From: an uncultured Lachnospiraceae bacterium
GTDB taxonomy: Bacteria > Bacillota > Clostridia > Lachnospirales > Lachnospiraceae
Assembly: GCA_910587085.1 (NCBI GenBank)
Contig: CAJUMC010000007.1
Span: 35,990 to 99,989, forward strand
Length of the DNA stretch: 64,000 bases
Direction of reading: 5' to 3'
Shown in pieces: positions 24,318 to 32,865 of the stretch. Each line of letters begins with the position of its first letter. Positions within the stretch are counted from its first letter, which is position 1. The translations under genes and the position numbers were made by a program. The notes beneath the pieces are model-generated. The model did not search any database. It had not been told where the DNA came from and was given only the letters and a program-made list of their open reading frames with translations.

Positions 24318-27089
24318 GAAAAGTTCTGTGACTGTCTCAAAAATTGTCTTTGCAGTCTTTTTCTGCATCGTTGGATTTGTGATAATTTTGCGGTCTGATG
24401 AATTTGTTATAAATGCTAATTCTATCAATACTGCAGGCATCCTTGTTTCCTTTACAACAACAAAATTTTGAGTCATAACACCGCGGTTTTTGGTTCCAAG
24501 CGCAGCCGAAAGGCGAGCCGTGAATTCAGAAGCCATCATCTGGCTTGTAAGACCTCCCGCTACGCTTGTATTCAGAGTCGAATAATAAACTGAAGTTCCA
24601 TTCGCCGAGCTGGAATCAGCTGCATTCATATGAAGACTGATAAAAAGATCCGCTTCCACGCGTGATGCAAAATTTGCCCGTTCATACAGATCAATTTTTG
24701 TATCCGTTGTTCTTGAAAAATATACTTTAATATCGGAATCATCAAAATATTCCTTTGCATATTTGTTTAAAATAGTAAAGTTAATATCTTTCTCGTTATA
24801 TCCTCCTGCTCTTGCCCCCGGATCGATGCCGCCGTGCCCTGCATCCAAAACAATAATTTTGCTATAAATCTCGGACGGATTTCCAAGCTTCACGGTAAAG
24901 CCGTCTGTACTTTTTTGCACATTATAACCTTGTATCCGCGATGTTGACAGCACTATCTTTGTTTTGCCGTTATTCTGCGAAACTGCAATATCGTTTACGA
25001 CGGAATAAGGACTGAGAATCCGATTATTCTGATAAAACTGTTCCAGTTCTCCCGGCAATGTAAAGACAATCTTTTGATTCCAATACTGATCTTCCACCGA
25101 CAGATCCGAAAAGCTTACCCCGGATGGAAGACGGACAGAAATTCCGTCAATGTCTACCGGCTCTTCGGGCTCCTCTGGCTTCTCCCAGGTTCCGTTGTCG
25201 TCCTCTTCCTTTTTATCGTAATTAAAATACAGATAAAAATCGTTTGATTCCTCCACAATCGTCAGTGAAATTCCATCGGCAGGCTTATACAAAAGCTTAA
25301 CCGTATCCGACTCCGGTTCAAGCATCAGCGCATAGTCGAAGAAATCCGAAAAGATTTCATCCGGAAATACAATATTTCCAAGTGTATTGCATGTGTTTTT
25401 AAAATAAACGGCATAATATCCATCCTCCTGCGCTGTCTCGTAGGTAAACGGATGGATGCCGCGAAACCGAAGATAGGATCCGTTAAGGTTCGTTCCGGTC
25501 TCCAGCCCAAGCAGATAATTAGGATATATATGTACTGTAAGACTCATCCCATCATCAGACATGGAAAGACTATAATAAGGAAATGCAGCAGACAAGTCAA
25601 ACTTGAGTGCCGCAGAAAAACTGCTGCTGTCAAAACTCTGCTCGATTGCAGTTACCAGATTTCCCTTGGTATTTCCCCATACTTTATCCTCGCAGACCGT
25701 ATTTTTTAATGTAACAATCAGCCTGCCCTCCTCCATAAAACTGTCAGCCTCATTAACCGGGCTTCCAAACTGAATCACATAGCTTTCGGAAAGTTTGTTT
25801 GACATATCTCGATAGATGTTATCTATAAAGGAAGTATAATACATTACAGCATCTGTTCTGACAGATGTAGATGTATTATTTATAATATTCTCATATTCCA
25901 GGTATTTATCCTCGTCAATAATAAAAGAATATTCTTCAATTTTTTTTACAACATCCTCTTCATCTTCAACATCCTCCTCATTTTCTTGCTCCGGCGCATC
26001 CGCAACTCCCACCTTGGCAGTTGTACAAATCTCGGAGGTTTTGGTTGAAGAATTCCAGGTATAATCATAGCCCAGGGACTCCGAAACAAACCGGCCCGGT
26101 ACAAGAAGTGCGGTTATCCCGTTTTCCTGGTATGTAACATTTAAAGGAGCAACCCCGCAGTCTGCTCTTACGCCATTCAGGTAAGCAGCCGTACTGTTTT
26201 CCTGCATCCGAAGGGTCAAAGCACCCTTGCGCAAAACAATTACTCCGGTATCCGGTTCATAAGAACAGCTCACTCCCATTGCCTGTCCGAAAACACGATC
26301 CACACGAAGCATCGCAGTGTTGTTCAGCAGAATGGTTGGAAAATCGGACACATCCACCTGTATTCCGTCAACAAGAACCTTTCCCGTTGTTCCGATATAG
26401 GAGGATATTTTGTTATTATAGGAAAGCGTCATGCGGTTACGGATGGTTACAGTTGCGGCAGCACTGTCCCATTTGTAATCATAGCCGAGCGATTCTGCTA
26501 CAAACCGCGTCGGCACCATAATCCGCGTAAGATTCAGATCCGTAAACTTAATCTTGACGGGCGCTGCACTTGTAGTCACCTTTTTACCGTTCAGTACGGC
26601 AGTTTTGCTGCCCAGTGTCAGCACAAGCGTATTGCTGCCCCGCTGAAATGTAATTTTATTTTCTGATGAATTTTCCGTGCATTTCACACCGAGCTGTTCT
26701 TCAAACAGTTCCAGATACGGACCGAGTGCAACCCCGTTATCCGTAATAATTCCCTTTATCCCGTTCAGAGAAAGTACGGAGTCGTTATACTTATATGTAA
26801 CCAGTGTTCCTTTGTACACCTCGCTCTTTCCTGTTTCCGGATAATAAAGGCGCGTGGACGCCGCCGGCGTATTCAGAACAGGAAAAAGAGAGACCATCAG
26901 AACCATACACAATATTAGTCCGCTGATCCTCTGTAAAAAAACAGTTTTACCTCTGCTCCTGGCCTGAATTGCCCCGAATCTCAGAACCAGATTTCTTTTT
27001 TTCTCTGACACTGCTTTAGAATCCGATGCCCTTCCCGCATTCCTGAACAGCCAGGCGCCGCCTGCAAAAATATCTTGCTTTCTGCTCAA
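24294..27089 (-). CDS. N-acetylmuramoyl-L-alanine amidase with copper-amine-oxidase-like stalk domains
   Basis: 931-residue exported wall hydrolase. A signal or anchor segment (about residues 53-73, ISGLILCMVLMVSLF) follows a cytoplasmic tail. Two stalk-type copper amine oxidase N-domain repeats (about 85-235 and 245-365, each with an LVPxRFVxESLGYDYxW block) precede an acidic linker, a region resembling AMIN domains (about 450-735), and Amidase_3 (746-927). Zinc ligands and catalytic residue are H752 (DAGHGG), E766 (YNEKD), H820 (SLHMNAA) and E890 (LIELAFI). The start is TTG with GAGAGGG upstream. It lies downstream of the YneA-like gene on the same strand, 111 bases apart. Confidence 0.93.
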   Translation of the reverse strand: MSRKQDIFAGGAWLFRNAGRASDSKAVSEKKRNLVLRFGAIQARSRGKTVFLQRISGLILCMVLMVSLFPVLNTPAASTRLYYPETGKSEVYKGTLVTYKYNDSVLSLNGIKGIITDNGVALGPYLELFEEQLGVKCTENSSENKITFQRGSNTLVLTLGSKTAVLNGKKVTTSAAPVKIKFTDLNLTRIMVPTRFVAESLGYDYKWDSAAATVTIRNRMTLSYNNKISSYIGTTGKVLVDGIQVDVSDFPTILLNNTAMLRVDRVFGQAMGVSCSYEPDTGVIVLRKGALTLRMQENSTAAYLNGVRADCGVAPLNVTYQENGITALLVPGRFVSESLGYDYTWNSSTKTSEICTTAKVGVADAPEQENEEDVEDEEDVVKKIEEYSFIIDEDKYLEYENIINNTSTSVRTDAVMYYTSFIDNIYRDMSNKLSESYVIQFGSPVNEADSFMEEGRLIVTLKNTVCEDKVWGNTKGNLVTAIEQSFDSSSFSAALKFDLSAAFPYYSLSMSDDGMSLTVHIYPNYLLGLETGTNLNGSYLRFRGIHPFTYETAQEDGYYAVYFKNTCNTLGNIVFPDEIFSDFFDYALMLEPESDTVKLLYKPADGISLTIVEESNDFYLYFNYDKKEEDDNGTWEKPEEPEEPVDIDGISVRLPSGVSFSDLSVEDQYWNQKIVFTLPGELEQFYQNNRILSPYSVVNDIAVSQNNGKTKIVLSTSRIQGYNVQKSTDGFTVKLGNPSEIYSKIIVLDAGHGGIDPGARAGGYNEKDINFTILNKYAKEYFDDSDIKVYFSRTTDTKIDLYERANFASRVEADLFISLHMNAADSSSANGTSVYYSTLNTSVAGGLTSQMMASEFTARLSAALGTKNRGVMTQNFVVVKETRMPAVLIELAFITNSSDRKIITNPTMQKKTAKTIFETVTELFKKYPTGR

Positions 27090-27200
27090 TTATGTACACC
27101 CTCTCTCATGGGATATATCCCGGCAAAAAACGACAATACCTACGCCGCCAGTATAGGGAGTAACCATGGTATAATTGTGTCAGAGATGGGTCAAAACAAG

Positions 27201-27605
27201 TTAATTGTCTGTCAGCTTCGGAAGATCGGTGTAATAAGGTACAATCAGGTATGCTCCGGTATGGATCGTATCGCTCCGCAGACTGTTGCTCCGTTTTATT
27301 TCGTTCACATAATCAGAAAAGCTTCCGCACTCTGCCGAATAATACTTCTGTGCTATGTTCCAGAGATTATCTCCCGGAGCTATGCATACGCTGACAATCG
27401 TCTTCTGCTTCGGCTTCTCGTTTTCCGCTGCCAGCACCCTTGTCGCAAAGAACAGGGACAAAAGCAGCAGGAACAGGACAAGAAAACTAATGAGCGCGCG
27501 GTTGGTGAAATTCCGGAACAGAAAAGAACGCTTCCAGCCATCCCTTCTGCGCTTGGCAATATACATTCCGCACCGAAAATCTCTGGTAATCATTCGAGTC
27601 ATCAT
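27201..27605 (-). CDS. YneA-like LysM membrane protein, probable SOS division inhibitor
   Basis: 134-residue protein: basic cytoplasmic start, one membrane segment (about residues 37-58, ALISFLVLFLLLLSLFFATRV) and an extracytoplasmic LysM domain (APGDNLWNIAQKYY to the end). This is the layout of Bacillus YneA, which blocks division during the SOS response and, as here, is encoded divergently from lexA. Its promoter carries a LexA box in the spacer and another just downstream. Function is inferred from architecture, position and operator sites; LysM proteins of this size are otherwise generic. Confidence 0.78.
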   Translation of the reverse strand: MMTRMITRDFRCGMYIAKRRRDGWKRSFLFRNFTNRALISFLVLFLLLLSLFFATRVLAAENEKPKQKTIVSVCIAPGDNLWNIAQKYYSAECGSFSDYVNEIKRSNSLRSDTIHTGAYLIVPYYTDLPKLTDN

Positions 27606-27628
27606 AAGTCATTCCGCCTTTCTTCTTT

Positions 27629-27642
27629 CGAACATCTGTTTG
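27629..27642 (-). promoter_or_regulatory. LexA box 1 (yneA-like side)
   Basis: CGAACATCTGTTTG matches the Firmicutes consensus CGAAC-N4-GTTCG at all but one position. It lies just downstream of the -10 of the minus-strand promoter, where bound LexA would block initiation. Confidence 0.8.
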
Positions 27643-27648
27643 TTTTTG

Positions 27649-27677
27649 ATTATACAGAACGTAAGTTCGATTGTCAA
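27649..27677 (-). promoter_or_regulatory. Promoter of the YneA-like gene
   Basis: On the minus strand TTGACA (plus-strand 27672-27677) and TATAAT (27649-27654) are perfect consensus hexamers with a 17-base spacer. A LexA box occupies the spacer, which explains how so strong a promoter could be kept silent. Confidence 0.88.
27656..27669 (-). promoter_or_regulatory. LexA box 2 (inside the yneA-like promoter spacer)
   Basis: AGAACGTAAGTTCG on the plus strand matches CGAAC-N4-GTTCG except for the first base. It lies exactly between the -35 and -10. Confidence 0.8.
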
Positions 27678-27723
27678 TACCATTTTCGTTTTTTCCTGTC
27701 TGGAAAATTATTTTTTCGACAAC

Positions 27724-27737
27724 CGAACATTTGTTTT
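27724..27737 (+). promoter_or_regulatory. LexA box 3 (lexA side)
   Basis: CGAACATTTGTTTT matches the consensus at its first half and GTT; two final positions differ. It abuts the lexA -35, as expected for autoregulation. Confidence 0.7.
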
Positions 27738-27764
27738 GCATTTTGTCGCGGGCTGTGTTATAAT
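27736..27764 (+). promoter_or_regulatory. lexA promoter
   Basis: TTGCAT (27736-27741) and TATAAT (27759-27764) are spaced by 17 bases, about 60 bases before the lexA start. Confidence 0.8.
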
Positions 27765-27822
27765 ATTCCGTATAGAAACAATACATACAATTTGCCCACC
27801 GGCAGAACGGAGATGAATACCT

Positions 27823-28440
27823 ATGTCTTATGGAAAAATAACGCAGAAGCAGCAGGAAATCCTTGAATATATGAAAAAAGAAATTCTCAACCGGGGGTAT
27901 CCGCCGTCGGTGAGGGAAATCTGCGAGGCGGTCGATCTGCGTTCCACCTCGTCCGTGCATTCTCATCTGGAAACTCTGGAGCGCAACGGCTACATCCACC
28001 GCGATCCGTCCAAGCCGAGAGCGATTGAGATCGTGGACGACAACTTCAATCTCACCAGACGGGAACTTGTCAATGTACCGATGCTCGGCACAATCTCCGC
28101 AGGGCAGCCGATCCTGGCCGCGGAAAATATTGAAGGCTATTTTCCGATCCCGGCTGAAATTCTCCCGAATGCGGAGGTCTTCATGCTGCGCGTCAAGGGG
28201 GAAAGCATGATAAACGCCGGCATTCTGGACGGCGATCACATCCTGGTGCAGCAGCAGAATACGGCAAATAACGGTGATTTTGTCGTCGCACTTGTAGATG
28301 ATGCCGCAACGGTCAAAACCTTTTACAAAGAAAACGATTATATACGCCTTCAGCCGGAAAATGATTTTATGGATCCGATTATCCTTCCGGATGTTAAAAT
28401 CCTCGGAAAAGCCATCGGAACCTTCCGAATGTTCAAATAG
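27823..28440 (+). CDS. lexA: SOS repressor LexA
   Basis: 205-residue repressor that self-cleaves with RecA filaments. The N-terminal winged helix includes GYPPSVREICEAVDLRSTSS, and the C-terminal S24 domain has the cleavage site Ala93-Gly94 in TISAGQP, Ser128 in GESM and Lys165 in TVKTF. Everything needed for autocleavage is intact. It is divergent from the YneA-like gene with three LexA boxes between them. It is followed by a stem-loop shared with the convergent rsfS end. Confidence 0.97.
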   Translation: MSYGKITQKQQEILEYMKKEILNRGYPPSVREICEAVDLRSTSSVHSHLETLERNGYIHRDPSKPRAIEIVDDNFNLTRRELVNVPMLGTISAGQPILAAENIEGYFPIPAEILPNAEVFMLRVKGESMINAGILDGDHILVQQQNTANNGDFVVALVDDAATVKTFYKENDYIRLQPENDFMDPIILPDVKILGKAIGTFRMFK

Positions 28441-28499
28441 AATGTTCTGAAAATGCAGAGCGTTGCGACAGATTTTCTGCAGAACAATATCTGCAGAAC

Positions 28500-28542
28500 A
28501 AAACAGGAAAGCGCCTCCGCTGCAAACGGCTGCGCTTTCCTG
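28500..28542 (-). terminator. Terminator of the rplU-rsfS operon
   Basis: CAGGAAAGCGC (28504-28514) pairs with GCGCTTTCCTG (28532-28542). Read on the minus strand the stem is followed by TTTTGTT, so it mainly ends transcription coming from rsfS; it may also stop lexA. Confidence 0.8.
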
Positions 28543-28575
28543 CAAAAAACTTAAAACATAATATCCAATTCGGTT

Positions 28576-28941
28576 TTATGATTCCAGCTCTTCCTTTCCC
28601 ACATTTTTCCCGTCGCGCCAGATTCTCTCCAAATCATAAAAAAGCCGATCTTCCTTCGAGAAAATATGCACAACAATATCGCCGTAATCCAGAAGAATCC
28701 AGCCGGAGGAACGCACCCCCTCCACCCGCTTCGGTTCCACACCCTCTTTTGCCAGCAGCTCCGTAACGGAATCCACCATCGCATCTACCTGCGCCGGACT
28801 GTTTCCGTTCGCTATTATAAAATAATCCGCCAGAATGGAAATATTTCCAATCTCAATAACCCGGATATCCTCAGCCTTTTTCTCTTCCAGAGCCCGATAA
28901 GCGATCCCCGCCATAACCTTTGCATCCAAAATCGCAGCCAT
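28576..28941 (-). CDS. rsfS: Ribosomal silencing factor RsfS
   Basis: 121-residue protein that binds uL14 and prevents subunit joining under starvation. The DUF143 core is clear: ADYFIIANGNSPAQVDAMVD, GWILLDYGDIVVHIFSKEDR and FYDLERIW. It is the last gene of the rplU-obg-nadD-yqeK run, the usual position in Firmicutes, and ends just before the terminator at 28500. Confidence 0.95.
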   Translation of the reverse strand: MAAILDAKVMAGIAYRALEEKKAEDIRVIEIGNISILADYFIIANGNSPAQVDAMVDSVTELLAKEGVEPKRVEGVRSSGWILLDYGDIVVHIFSKEDRLFYDLERIWRDGKNVGKEELES

Positions 28942-29034
28942 AATCCGATTCTCGTGCAGTAGCTGTTTATCTGCACATGCTCCTTTCTATACATTTTTTT
29001 ATATATTTATTTAAACGATATATAATTTTATACT

Positions 29035-29667
29035 CTACTTCATCTCTTTTGTTATATTACTTCTATCCTGCACCAGCTTCTCGTAATATTCAAGCATCAA
29101 AATTGACGAGCCGTCCAGCTCGATTTCCTTTCCCTCTCTCTTTTTATCCGACAGAAACCCGACGGTATTCCGTGCCGCATGGTATACGGCGAGATCCAGA
29201 TCATAAAAAGCCATTCTGCGAAGCTCGTCAAGCGGGGGCACAGTCGACTGCGTTCTGCCGATTTCCAGGTAATCCGACAGATAAATATTTTTTTCAATAA
29301 AACACATTCCCGGGCGTCCCGTCGTATGAAACCGGATCGCATTGAGAATCTTTTCGTCCTCCACCCCGTACCGGTGTTCGGCATACCATGCCCCAAGCTT
29401 TCCGTGCAGCAGATAAGGCTGCTTTTTCTCCGTATCTCCTACGGGGATTCCGTACTCCATGCAGCGCCGCAGCGCCTCGTCCCCTGGAATACATTTTGCG
29501 CAGTCATGCAGCAGGCCGGCCAGCATGGATTTCTGGCTGTTTTTGCCCCATGCCATCGCAAGACTGGATGCAAGATACGCCACGCCAAGAGAATGAATAA
29601 ACCTCCGGCGCGGCAGAGACTTCTGCATCGCCTGCATTGCTTCCTCAATCTTTTTACTGTAATTCAT
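29035..29667 (-). CDS. yqeK: YqeK family HD-domain hydrolase
   Basis: HD-superfamily enzyme; characterised YqeK members hydrolyse diadenosine tetraphosphate symmetrically. Metal ligands and HD motif are visible: His25 (IHSLGVA), His54-Asp55 (GLLHDCAK), His88 (LLHG), His114 (IRFHTTG) and Asp132 (SDYLE). Length 210 residues is typical. GAGGTA precedes the ATG. It lies between nadD and rsfS as usual. Confidence 0.93.
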   Translation of the reverse strand: MNYSKKIEEAMQAMQKSLPRRRFIHSLGVAYLASSLAMAWGKNSQKSMLAGLLHDCAKCIPGDEALRRCMEYGIPVGDTEKKQPYLLHGKLGAWYAEHRYGVEDEKILNAIRFHTTGRPGMCFIEKNIYLSDYLEIGRTQSTVPPLDELRRMAFYDLDLAVYHAARNTVGFLSDKKREGKEIELDGSSILMLEYYEKLVQDRSNITKEMK

Positions 29668-29731
29668 CTTCGTACCTCGCGTAAATAAAAACTTCGAAGT
29701 ATTTGCCGGTGCCGCCTCCGCAGCCGGATTT

Positions 29732-30355
29732 TTATACGAAAACTGCCCCGCTTTCGTTATAACAGCCGTGCCTTGACATATACTTTTCCACAGCCTCAGG
29801 TACCAGATACCGGATGGATTTCCCGGCTTTTATCCGCTTCCGGATTTCCGTGGATGATATCTCCATCGCAGGTGTCGGAAAAAAACGGATGTCCGCACCA
29901 TACTTCAGGCGCAGCTCCTCCGCCTTCTGAAGGGCTCTGTCCTGTTCCAGCCCGGCACGCCCCGTAACCGCCAGACGCGCATGGCTGAGAATAATCTCCG
30001 GCCGGCTCCAGCTCTCAAAGCTCATCAGCGAATCGCCTCCGATAATCAGATAAAACTCCGTATCCGGCTCCGCTTGCGCCAGCTCCAGCATGGTATCCGC
30101 CGTATAGGTGTTTCCCGGCCTGCAAAGCTCAAGGTCAGAAACCGTAAAATGCGGATTTCCGCTGATCGCCAGCTGTACAAGCTGAAGACGCTGTCTGTCC
30201 GGAAGCAGCCCGGATGCCGGCTTGTAGGCAGGCCGCCCCGAAGGCAGAAACATCACCGTATCAAAGCCGAAGCAGTCATAGGCGGCCTCTGCCAGAATCA
30301 GGTGCGCCGTGTGCACCGGATTGAAGGTTCCCCCCATAATGCCGGTTCGCTTCAT
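29732..30355 (-). CDS. nadD: Nicotinate-nucleotide adenylyltransferase
   Basis: Adenylates nicotinate mononucleotide in NAD synthesis. The nucleotidyltransferase signature GGTFNPVH is at residues 8-15 with a second histidine at 18, and the C-terminal ISSTEIRKRI motif is present. IGGDSLMSFESW in the middle is family-typical. Length 207 is normal. It starts 29 bases downstream of yhbY in the same operon. Confidence 0.96.
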   Translation of the reverse strand: MKRTGIMGGTFNPVHTAHLILAEAAYDCFGFDTVMFLPSGRPAYKPASGLLPDRQRLQLVQLAISGNPHFTVSDLELCRPGNTYTADTMLELAQAEPDTEFYLIIGGDSLMSFESWSRPEIILSHARLAVTGRAGLEQDRALQKAEELRLKYGADIRFFPTPAMEISSTEIRKRIKAGKSIRYLVPEAVEKYMSRHGCYNESGAVFV

Positions 30356-30384
30356 TCATCATCCCTCCCGCTTCGATGCCGCGT

Positions 30385-30675
30385 CTATTTTGGAAGCTCG
30401 ATCCTCTTCTTTTCCCGCGATTCACGGTAAAGAACAATCTTTTTACCGATAATCTGCACCACCTCGGAACGCGTGTGCTCTGCGAGGGTCTGCGCCATCT
30501 CATGCGGGTCGTCCAGACAGTTTTTTAAAATAGATATCTTAATCAGCTCCCTCGCTTCAAGCGCCTCATCGATCCCTTTCGTAAATTCCGGAGTGAGGCT
30601 GGATTTCCCGATCTGAAAAATCGGATCAAGCTTCATTGCCAGCCCCTTCAGATAGGAGCGCTGCTTGCTTGTCAT
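30385..30675 (-). CDS. yhbY: YhbY/CRM-domain ribosome assembly protein
   Basis: 96-residue CRM-domain RNA-binding protein associated with pre-50S particles. MTSKQRSYLKGLAMKLDPIF, the GKSSLTPEF block (in place of the common GKxGLT), ARELIKI and QIIGKKIVLYR are recognisable. The start at 30675 is chosen because AGAGGT lies just upstream; a longer frame reading into obg is rejected. It sits between obg and nadD. Confidence 0.92.
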   Translation of the reverse strand: MTSKQRSYLKGLAMKLDPIFQIGKSSLTPEFTKGIDEALEARELIKISILKNCLDDPHEMAQTLAEHTRSEVVQIIGKKIVLYRESREKKRIELPK

Positions 30676-30778
30676 AGTACCTCTTTTCTGTCCCCGCCCC
30701 GGAATGCCGGTCAGGGCATAAAATATTTTACCTGTGTTATTAATCCTGCTGATGCCGGATCTCCTGAATCCATCGACC

Positions 30779-32068
30779 TTATTTATAATAATCAAATTCA
30801 AGCCCGTACATCCGCACCGTGTCGCCGTCCTGAATACCGAGGGCGGCCAGTTCATCCAGAATTCCGTTTTCCTTTAAAAACTTCTGGAAAAATTCAAATC
30901 CTTTTTCCGAATCAATATTGGTATATCCCAGCATCCTCTCAATGCGCGGCCCCTCAACGACATAAATTCCTTCCTTTTCATCCCGGCTTACCGTGTACGG
31001 AAGCGTCAGATCAGCGGCCGGATCTGCAAAATATTCCCGCTCAAATACAACGGGCGTGCGGTCAATCTCCTTCAGCATATCGCTTACAAAATAAAGCAGC
31101 TCTTTCACACCCCTGCCGCTGACGGCGGAGATGCCGAACACCCGGATTCCCTGCGGCTCAAATTCTGCGCGAATGCGCTCCAGCGCCTGCGTTTCCTCCT
31201 CCCCGTACAGCACGTCCAGTTTGTTGGCAGCAATGACCTGCGGTTTTTCCAGCAACGCCGGATTGTACGAAGCAAGCTCCTCGTTGATGGTGCGGATATC
31301 CGCAATCGGATCGCGCCCCTCTGTCGCAGCGGCGTCCACAAGATGAACAATCACCCTTGTGCGCTCAATATGCTTCAGAAATTCATGTCCGAGTCCTACG
31401 CCCTCGGAAGCGCCCTCGATCAGTCCCGGAATATCGGCAATCACAAAGCCGTCCGTCCCTTCCAGATCCACTACACCGAGATTCGGATTCAGTGTGGTAA
31501 AGTGATAGTTTGCAATCTTCGGCTTAGCATTCGTAACTCGGGCGAGCAGCGTGGATTTTCCGACGTTCGGAAAACCGACCAGACCCACATCCGCAATCAC
31601 CTTCAGCTCAAGCGTAACGTTCAGCTCCCGCGCTGCCTGCCCGGGCTGCGCGTATTTCGGCACCTGCATCGTCGGCGTGGCGTAATGACGGTTCCCCTTT
31701 CCGCCGCGCCCGCCGCGCAGAATCACCTCCCGGCGGTTTTCGTGCGACATATCGGCAATCACCTTGCCGCTCTCAGCCTCCTTAATCACGGTGCCCTCCG
31801 GCACCTTGATAATGAGATCTGCACCGTCCCGGCCGCTGCAGTTGTTTTTTCCGCCCTCCTCGCCGTCTTCCGCGCAGTATTTTCTGGTATAACGGAACTC
31901 GGACAAAGTATTCATTCCCTCATCGATCACAAACACAATATCGCCGCCCCGGCCGCCGTCGCCTCCGTTCGGCCCCCCGGCCGCCACAAAAAGCTCCCGC
32001 CGGAAGCTGACATGCCCGTCGCCGCCCTTTCCGGAACGGATGTAAATATTCGCACTGTCTGCAAACAT
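30779..32068 (-). CDS. obgE: Obg GTPase
   Basis: Essential GTPase in late 50S assembly and stress control. Three domains are visible: glycine-rich Obg fold (about residues 1-158, with AAGGPNGGDGGRGGD), G domain with G1 GFPNVGKST at 165-173, DIPGLIEGASEG and NKLD, and a C-terminal OCT domain (about 345-429). The start at 32068 (MFADSANIYIRSGKGGDGH) is supported by AGAGGT and family start. The gene follows rpmA across a terminator-like hairpin. Confidence 0.96.
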   Translation of the reverse strand: MFADSANIYIRSGKGGDGHVSFRRELFVAAGGPNGGDGGRGGDIVFVIDEGMNTLSEFRYTRKYCAEDGEEGGKNNCSGRDGADLIIKVPEGTVIKEAESGKVIADMSHENRREVILRGGRGGKGNRHYATPTMQVPKYAQPGQAARELNVTLELKVIADVGLVGFPNVGKSTLLARVTNAKPKIANYHFTTLNPNLGVVDLEGTDGFVIADIPGLIEGASEGVGLGHEFLKHIERTRVIVHLVDAAATEGRDPIADIRTINEELASYNPALLEKPQVIAANKLDVLYGEEETQALERIRAEFEPQGIRVFGISAVSGRGVKELLYFVSDMLKEIDRTPVVFEREYFADPAADLTLPYTVSRDEKEGIYVVEGPRIERMLGYTNIDSEKGFEFFQKFLKENGILDELAALGIQDGDTVRMYGLEFDYYK

Positions 32069-32152
32069 AAAACCTCTCATTCTGCCGCCCGGAGGCGGCA
32101 CTTTCCTGACCGAAGTCCGAATTATGCGCCGGGGCCGGCTGCCCTGCGCATC

Positions 32153-32184
32153 AAAAAACCCCGGAGTGAAACCTTCGGGGTTTT
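32153..32184 (-). terminator. Terminator or attenuator between rpmA and obg
   Basis: On the minus strand AACCCCG and CGGGGTT pair around an 11-12 base loop and are followed by TTTT. It would reduce read-through from the ribosomal protein genes into obg. Confidence 0.75.
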
Positions 32185-32192
32185 GTTCTGCA

Positions 32193-32483
32193 TTATTCCG
32201 CGTCTGCAACAGGATAAACGCTTGCCTGCTTCTTGTCCCTGCCCTTTCTCTCGAAACGGAGCACGCCGTCAACAAGCGCAAACAGCGTATCATCGCCGCC
32301 TCTGCCGACGTTCACGCCAGGATGGATCTTGGTACCACGCTGTCTGTAAAGGATATTTCCAGCCAGTACAAACTGCCCGTCCGCTCTTTTTGCGCCAAGT
32401 CTTTTGGACTCGGAATCTCTGCCGTTCTTCGTCGAACCAACACCCTTTTTATGAGCGAAAAACTGAAGGTTCATCTTTAACAT
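32193..32483 (-). CDS. rpmA: 50S ribosomal protein bL27 with cleavable N-terminus
   Basis: 96-residue bL27. The N-terminus MLKMNLQFFAHKKG contains the Firmicutes pro-sequence NLQFF (residues 5-9), removed by Prp protease so that mature L27 begins AHKKG and its tail can reach the peptidyl transferase centre. The processing enzyme is encoded immediately upstream in the operon. GSTKNGRDSESKRLGAKR and GNILYRQRGTKIHPG are canonical. Confidence 0.97.
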   Translation of the reverse strand: MLKMNLQFFAHKKGVGSTKNGRDSESKRLGAKRADGQFVLAGNILYRQRGTKIHPGVNVGRGGDDTLFALVDGVLRFERKGRDKKQASVYPVADAE

Positions 32484-32523
32484 GACCTACACCTCCTTGA
32501 ATTGTCTCAAAAACATTATGTTT

Positions 32524-32853
32524 TCATTTCACGGACGTCTCCGTCACACGGACATATCCGCCGTAGCTCTCTGCAATGCCCGAAAAGCCAAGCGCCAGCG
32601 ACTTCATCAGAATCTCCGAAGCCTCGGAAAACCCGGATACAATCCTGAATTCCATCTGCCCCTCCGCTTCGCTTTCCTTATACGAAAAGCGGTCGGACGT
32701 AAGCTGCTCCACGGAATTGACTGTCGTCATCGCGAGCGCGGAAACCGCCGCACATACGATATCACTGCCGCTTTCCGCATAGCCAGCATGTCCGGCGCAG
32801 CGAAAGCCGCATATCCTGCCGGATCCGTCCCTGTATAAGGATATCTGAATCAT
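32524..32853 (-). CDS. prp: Ribosomal-processing cysteine protease Prp
   Basis: Cysteine protease that cleaves the N-terminal extension of bL27. The catalytic dyad is His22 (CAGHAGYAESGSDIVC) and Cys34 within the same block, exactly as in the family. The 109-residue length is typical. It lies between rplU and rpmA, the conserved order in Firmicutes, and its substrate site is visible in the next gene. Confidence 0.95.
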   Translation of the reverse strand: MIQISLYRDGSGRICGFRCAGHAGYAESGSDIVCAAVSALAMTTVNSVEQLTSDRFSYKESEAEGQMEFRIVSGFSEASEILMKSLALGFSGIAESYGGYVRVTETSVK

Positions 32854-32865
32854 ATCCCGCAGGGA

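Noticed and set aside
30676..30855. N-terminal extension of the YhbY gene into obg
   Set aside because: AGAGGT before ATG 30675 and the family start make the short form correct.
31343..32485. 380-codon open frame antisense to obg and rpmA
   Set aside because: Shadow of strongly conserved genes; no ribosome site or family resemblance.
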